Of a DNA stretch of 8,634 nt, positions 6,274 through 8,634 are shown piece by piece (the stretch's first letter is position 1; every line of letters begins with the position of its first letter). Origin of the DNA: CAVHIG01 sp963636105 (GTDB taxonomy: Bacteria; Bacillota; Clostridia; Peptostreptococcales; Anaerovoracaceae). Under the pieces are notes generated by a model. It was given only the letters and a program-made list of their open reading frames with translations. It was not told where the DNA came from and ran no database searches. Location: assembly GCA_963636105.1 (NCBI GenBank), contig CAVHIG010000062.1, positions 1 through 8,634 of the forward strand. The letters run 5' to 3'. The position numbers were made by a program, and so were the translations under genes.

Positions 6274-7940
6274 AAATAACAGGTTCGGAAGCGGTGATGA
6301 AGGTACTTTTGGAGCAGGGGGTAGATACGGTATTTGGCTATCCCGGCGGTTGTGCCCTCAATCTGTACGATGAGCTGTACAAATACAGCGACAAGATAAA
6401 GCATGTGCTTACGGCGCATGAGCAAGGAGCGGCGCATGCGGCTGACGGATATGCGAGAGCTACGGGAAAGACAGGCGTAGCCTTTGCTACAAGCGGACCG
6501 GGAGCGACAAATCTTGTAACCGGAATAGCGACGGCATACATGGATAGCATACCGACGGTTTTTATAGTGGCGAATGTAGGTAAAAAGTTCATAGGACGCG
6601 ATGCGTTTCAGGAAATCTATATAACTGGAGTGACACTTCAGATTACAAAGCATAATTACTTTGTAAATGAAAAGGAAGACCTTGTGGATGCGCTGCGAAA
6701 CGCTTTCAGAATCGCGAATTCCGGCAGAAAGGGACCGGTGCTTGTAGATATTACAAAGGATGTCACTGCGGCTATGGTGGATTATGAGCCTATGGTTCCG
6801 CTGCCTACCACAGTTGAATACGAAGATGAGAGCAACGCGGAGAAGCTCGACATCTTTGCCGATTATATAAATAAGGCGCACAGGCCTGTTATATTGGCAG
6901 GAGGCGGCATAATCAGCGCAAAGGCTGAAAAGAGAGTGCTTGAGCTTGCTTCAAAGGCGGACATTCCGGTGGCATCCACACTTATGGGACTCGGAATTGT
7001 GCCTGAGGAAAGCAGGCAAAATATAGGGATGCTCGGTATGCATGGCTCCTTTGCCGCAAATAAATGCGTCTGCGAGGCAGATGTGATATTGGCAATAGGC
7101 TGCCGCTTCAGCGACAGAGTAGCCCTCAGGCCGGAGAAATTTACAAAGAATGCAAAGATTTTGCAAATCGACATAGATTCAAGCGAGATAAATAAAAATG
7201 TCAAGGTAGACGCCTCTATAGTAGGAAATTGCAAGCCTGTGCTTGAAAATCTGCTCCCGAAGATAGAAAAAAAGGAGCACAGCAATTGGTGGAGCTTGAT
7301 AGAAGAGTGGAGAAAGCAGCATCCTCTCAAAGTCTTTGAGGATCATGGAATGCTCAATCCGCAAAAGGTGCTCGAATATGCGAGCGATCACAGCGACAAG
7401 GAGACTATATATGTCACAGACGTAGGTCAGCACCAGATGTGGGCAGCGCAATATCTCAAGCAGACAAGATCCAGAAATTTCATCACAAGCGGAGGACTCG
7501 GAACCATGGGCTACGGCTATGGCGCGGCTATAGGCGCGCAGATGGGCTGCCCTGAAAAGAGGGTAATACACATCACGGGTGACGGCTCATTTCACATGAA
7601 TATGAATGAAGCTTGTACGGCAGTTTCAAATAATTTGCCGATAATCACAATAATACTCAACAATTCCGTACTCGGAATGGTATATCAGTGGCAGACGGAA
7701 TTCTACGGACACCGTTATTCAAATACGGCGCCTGAGAGAAAGACTGATTTTGCCAGGGTTATCGAGGGCTTCGGCGGGCATGGCTTCCGTGCTGATACGA
7801 TGGAAGAATTTGAGGACGCGTTCGAAAAAGCACTCACCTTCGACGGGCCGACATGGATAGATTGCAGAATCTCTCCTGAGGATAAGGTACTTCCGATGAT
7901 TCCGAGCACAAAAGGCTTAGAAGATATGCTGTTTGAATAG
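6270..7940 (+). CDS. ilvB: Acetohydroxyacid (acetolactate) synthase, large catalytic subunit
   Basis: ThDP- and FAD-dependent enzyme. It makes 2-acetolactate from two pyruvates (valine/leucine) or 2-aceto-2-hydroxybutyrate from pyruvate and 2-ketobutyrate (isoleucine). The 556 residues show the three-domain architecture: N-terminal PYR domain with FGYPGG (22-27) and catalytic Glu51 in AHEQGAAHAADGYARATG; middle FAD/NAD-like domain with GMLGMHG (253-259) and CRFSDRV (278-284); C-terminal PP domain with VGQHQMW (385-391), the ThDP-Mg site from GDGSFHMN (437-444) to NN (464-465), and the substrate-channel GMVYQWQ (469-475). One departure: the usual Gly-Gln-Val after the PYR helix is Ala-Asn-Val (101-103). 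The start is fixed by the ATGA overlap with the ATPase gene; GGAGAG (6255-6260) is the likely Shine-Dalgarno. IlvN follows 13 bp later. Identity as AHAS rather than catabolic ALS rests on the FAD-type middle domain and the adjacent regulatory subunit. Confidence 0.93.
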   Translation: MKITGSEAVMKVLLEQGVDTVFGYPGGCALNLYDELYKYSDKIKHVLTAHEQGAAHAADGYARATGKTGVAFATSGPGATNLVTGIATAYMDSIPTVFIVANVGKKFIGRDAFQEIYITGVTLQITKHNYFVNEKEDLVDALRNAFRIANSGRKGPVLVDITKDVTAAMVDYEPMVPLPTTVEYEDESNAEKLDIFADYINKAHRPVILAGGGIISAKAEKRVLELASKADIPVASTLMGLGIVPEESRQNIGMLGMHGSFAANKCVCEADVILAIGCRFSDRVALRPEKFTKNAKILQIDIDSSEINKNVKVDASIVGNCKPVLENLLPKIEKKEHSNWWSLIEEWRKQHPLKVFEDHGMLNPQKVLEYASDHSDKETIYVTDVGQHQMWAAQYLKQTRSRNFITSGGLGTMGYGYGAAIGAQMGCPEKRVIHITGDGSFHMNMNEACTAVSNNLPIITIILNNSVLGMVYQWQTEFYGHRYSNTAPERKTDFARVIEGFGGHGFRADTMEEFEDAFEKALTFDGPTWIDCRISPEDKVLPMIPSTKGLEDMLFE

Positions 7941-7953
7941 GGAGGTGAGAAGG

Positions 7954-8427
7954 ATGAGCAAAGAAGTACTCAGTGTATACGTAGAAAACAGACCAAATGT
8001 ACTTTCAAGAGTTGTAAGCCTCTATGGAAGACGCGGCTTCAATATCGACTCCCTGACAGTATCCGCGACAAACGATCCCGAGATATCGCGAATCACCATA
8101 GTCTTTGAAGGAGACCATAATATATTGCATCAGATAGTGACGCAGACGGAGAAGCTTGAGGTTGTAAGAAGTATCAAGATTCTGGAGCGCTCAAATAGCT
8201 ATTTCCGCGAGCTCCTTATGGTGAAGGTGAGGGCAGATATGGAGACTCGCCATGATGTGAAGGAGATAGTGGATATATACAGGGCAAAGGTCATAAGTCT
8301 CACAAAGACCGATATGGTGCTTGAGCTTACGGGTAGTCCGGAAAAGCTCGACGCTTTTATGAATATGCTCACTGATTTTGAAATCGTAGATATCTGCCGC
8401 ACAGGTGTGACAGGTATTGAGCGCTGA
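7954..8427 (+). CDS. ilvN: Acetohydroxyacid synthase, small regulatory subunit
   Basis: Regulatory partner of IlvB. It raises catalytic activity and confers feedback inhibition by valine or other branched-chain amino acids in this family. The chosen start gives 157 residues: an N-terminal ACT domain (about 3-76) with VENRPNVLSRV (10-20) and the effector-site signature RGFNIDSL (27-34), then the C-terminal ALS small-subunit domain (about 84-157). A strong Shine-Dalgarno GGAGGTG (7941-7947) sits 6 bp before this ATG. An in-frame upstream TTG at 7933 lies inside ilvB, lacks a ribosome site and is rejected. It is the last gene of the cluster; about 200 bp of structured non-coding DNA follow. The symbol ilvN is used because of the adjoining ilvB; ilvH is the equivalent name in other systems. 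Confidence 0.95.
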   Translation: MSKEVLSVYVENRPNVLSRVVSLYGRRGFNIDSLTVSATNDPEISRITIVFEGDHNILHQIVTQTEKLEVVRSIKILERSNSYFRELLMVKVRADMETRHDVKEIVDIYRAKVISLTKTDMVLELTGSPEKLDAFMNMLTDFEIVDICRTGVTGIER

Positions 8428-8439
8428 GCTCATTGCTGA

Positions 8440-8463
8440 TTTCAAAATGCATACTTTATCAAA
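8440..8463. promoter_or_regulatory. Near-copy of the 24-bp palindrome, downstream of ilvN
   Basis: This segment matches 85-108 at 20 of 24 positions (shared AAAATG, ATACTTT and terminal AAA), but its own symmetry is lower (16/24). It starts 13 bp after the ilvN stop and ends 13 nt before the palindromic element at 8477. The copy at 85 likewise starts 13 nt after the element end at 71. It may be an outer arm of the same element, or a second binding or promoter site. No recognisable -35/-10 pair was found. Confidence 0.4.
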
Positions 8464-8476
8464 TTGTTGTTGTAAG

Positions 8477-8634
8477 GAAGATTTGGGGGTGTTAGCTGGC
8501 TGCAGGCCCTTGTGACGAGCAGCGCAAGACAGCAAGCGATTCGAGCCAGGGTTTTGGCTGCTGCGAGCCTTTGGCACGGATTTTGCTCCGCAAAATCCGT
8601 GTGGACAAAGTCGCAGCCCAAAACCGGCGAGATG
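8477..8634. repeat. Left arm, apex and proximal right arm of an extended palindromic element
   Basis: The apex is a perfect 12-bp stem, CACGGATTTTGC (8575-8586) with GCAAAATCCGTG (8590-8601), and a 3-nt loop TCC. Outward, CTTTG (8569-8573) pairs with CAAAG (8606-8610), CTGCGA (8561-8566) with TCGCAG (8611-8616), GGTTTTGG (8550-8557) with CCAAAACC (8618-8625), and GCC (8545-8547) with GGC (8626-8628). The rest of the left arm (8477-8542) pairs with bases 13-71 of the window start, not with anything in the 3' end. A side hairpin GCTGC (8499-8503)/GCAGC (8519-8523) is possible. No T-run follows the apex stem, so it is not a standard intrinsic terminator. It resembles a non-autonomous palindromic (MITE-like) repeat or a structured RNA/origin; which of these is open. 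Confidence 0.65.
8623..8634 (+). repeat. 12-bp terminal direct repeat (identical to bases 1-12)
   Basis: ACCGGCGAGATG forms both the first and the last 12 bases of the window. Within the palindromic element it is the junction between the proximal right arm seen here and the distal right arm seen at 13-71. The identity of both exact ends indicates either a circular or tandem unit of about 8622 bp, or two element copies broken at the same internal position. Confidence 0.85.

Noticed and set aside
7933..7953. Upstream TTG start for ilvN
   Set aside because: It lies inside the ilvB coding sequence without a Shine-Dalgarno; the ATG at 7954 has GGAGGTG at proper spacing and matches the family N-terminus.
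8535..8550. tRNA T-arm-like GATTCGAGCC
   Set aside because: The flanking bases do not form a T-stem and no acceptor, D-arm or anticodon arm can be placed around it; it is explained by the palindromic element.
8575..8601. Rho-independent terminator for ilvN
   Set aside because: The stem is strong, but no T-run follows on either strand, and the palindrome extends far beyond a terminator stem. It may still impede transcription.

Overview
The window is a compact, all-forward-strand branched-chain amino acid operon: leuA-leuC-leuD-leuB, then a gene for a DUF815-type AAA+ ATPase, then ilvB-ilvN. The proteins suggest a Gram-positive anaerobe of the class Clostridia (Bacillota). LeuA is the long form with a C-terminal regulatory domain, leuC and leuD are separate subunit genes of the bacterial type, most genes have purine-rich Shine-Dalgarno sites, and AGA (Arg) and ATA (Ile) codons are frequent. 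A precise genus cannot be given from sequence alone.

Layout: 1-138 is a leader holding part of a palindromic repeat element (1-71) and an operator-like 24-bp palindrome (85-108). Then come leuA 139-1872, leuC 1878-3140, leuD 3141-3620 and leuB 3632-4714, nearly abutting (gaps of 5, 0 and 11 bp). A 98-bp gap with weak hairpins (4715-4812) is the only real gap inside the cluster. The AAA+ ATPase gene (4813-6273) overlaps ilvB (6270-7940) by ATGA, and ilvN (7954-8427) follows 13 bp later. The 3' end (8428-8634) is non-coding and filled by a near-copy of the 24-bp palindrome and a large hairpin element.

Function: IlvB/IlvN (acetohydroxyacid synthase) make the first committed intermediates of valine, leucine and isoleucine. 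LeuA, LeuC/LeuD and LeuB carry 2-ketoisovalerate to 2-ketoisocaproate. The linking enzymes IlvC (reductoisomerase) and IlvD (dehydratase) and the transaminase are not in the window, so they must be encoded elsewhere. The ATPase has no known role in this pathway, yet its stop overlaps the ilvB start, so the two are probably translationally coupled.

The most unusual signal is at the edges. The first and last 12 bases are identical (ACCGGCGAGATG). When the two ends are joined there, bases 8477-8634 plus 13-71 form one extended imperfect palindrome of about 217 bp, flanked symmetrically (13 nt on each side) by two related 24-bp palindromes. Either the sequence is a circle or tandem unit of about 8.62 kb cut inside one element, or two copies of one dispersed element flank the operon and the sequence breaks at the same internal position in both. 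The window cannot decide between these. Apart from this, the enzymes are recognisable; the oddities are an altered active-site motif in IlvB and the embedded ATPase gene.
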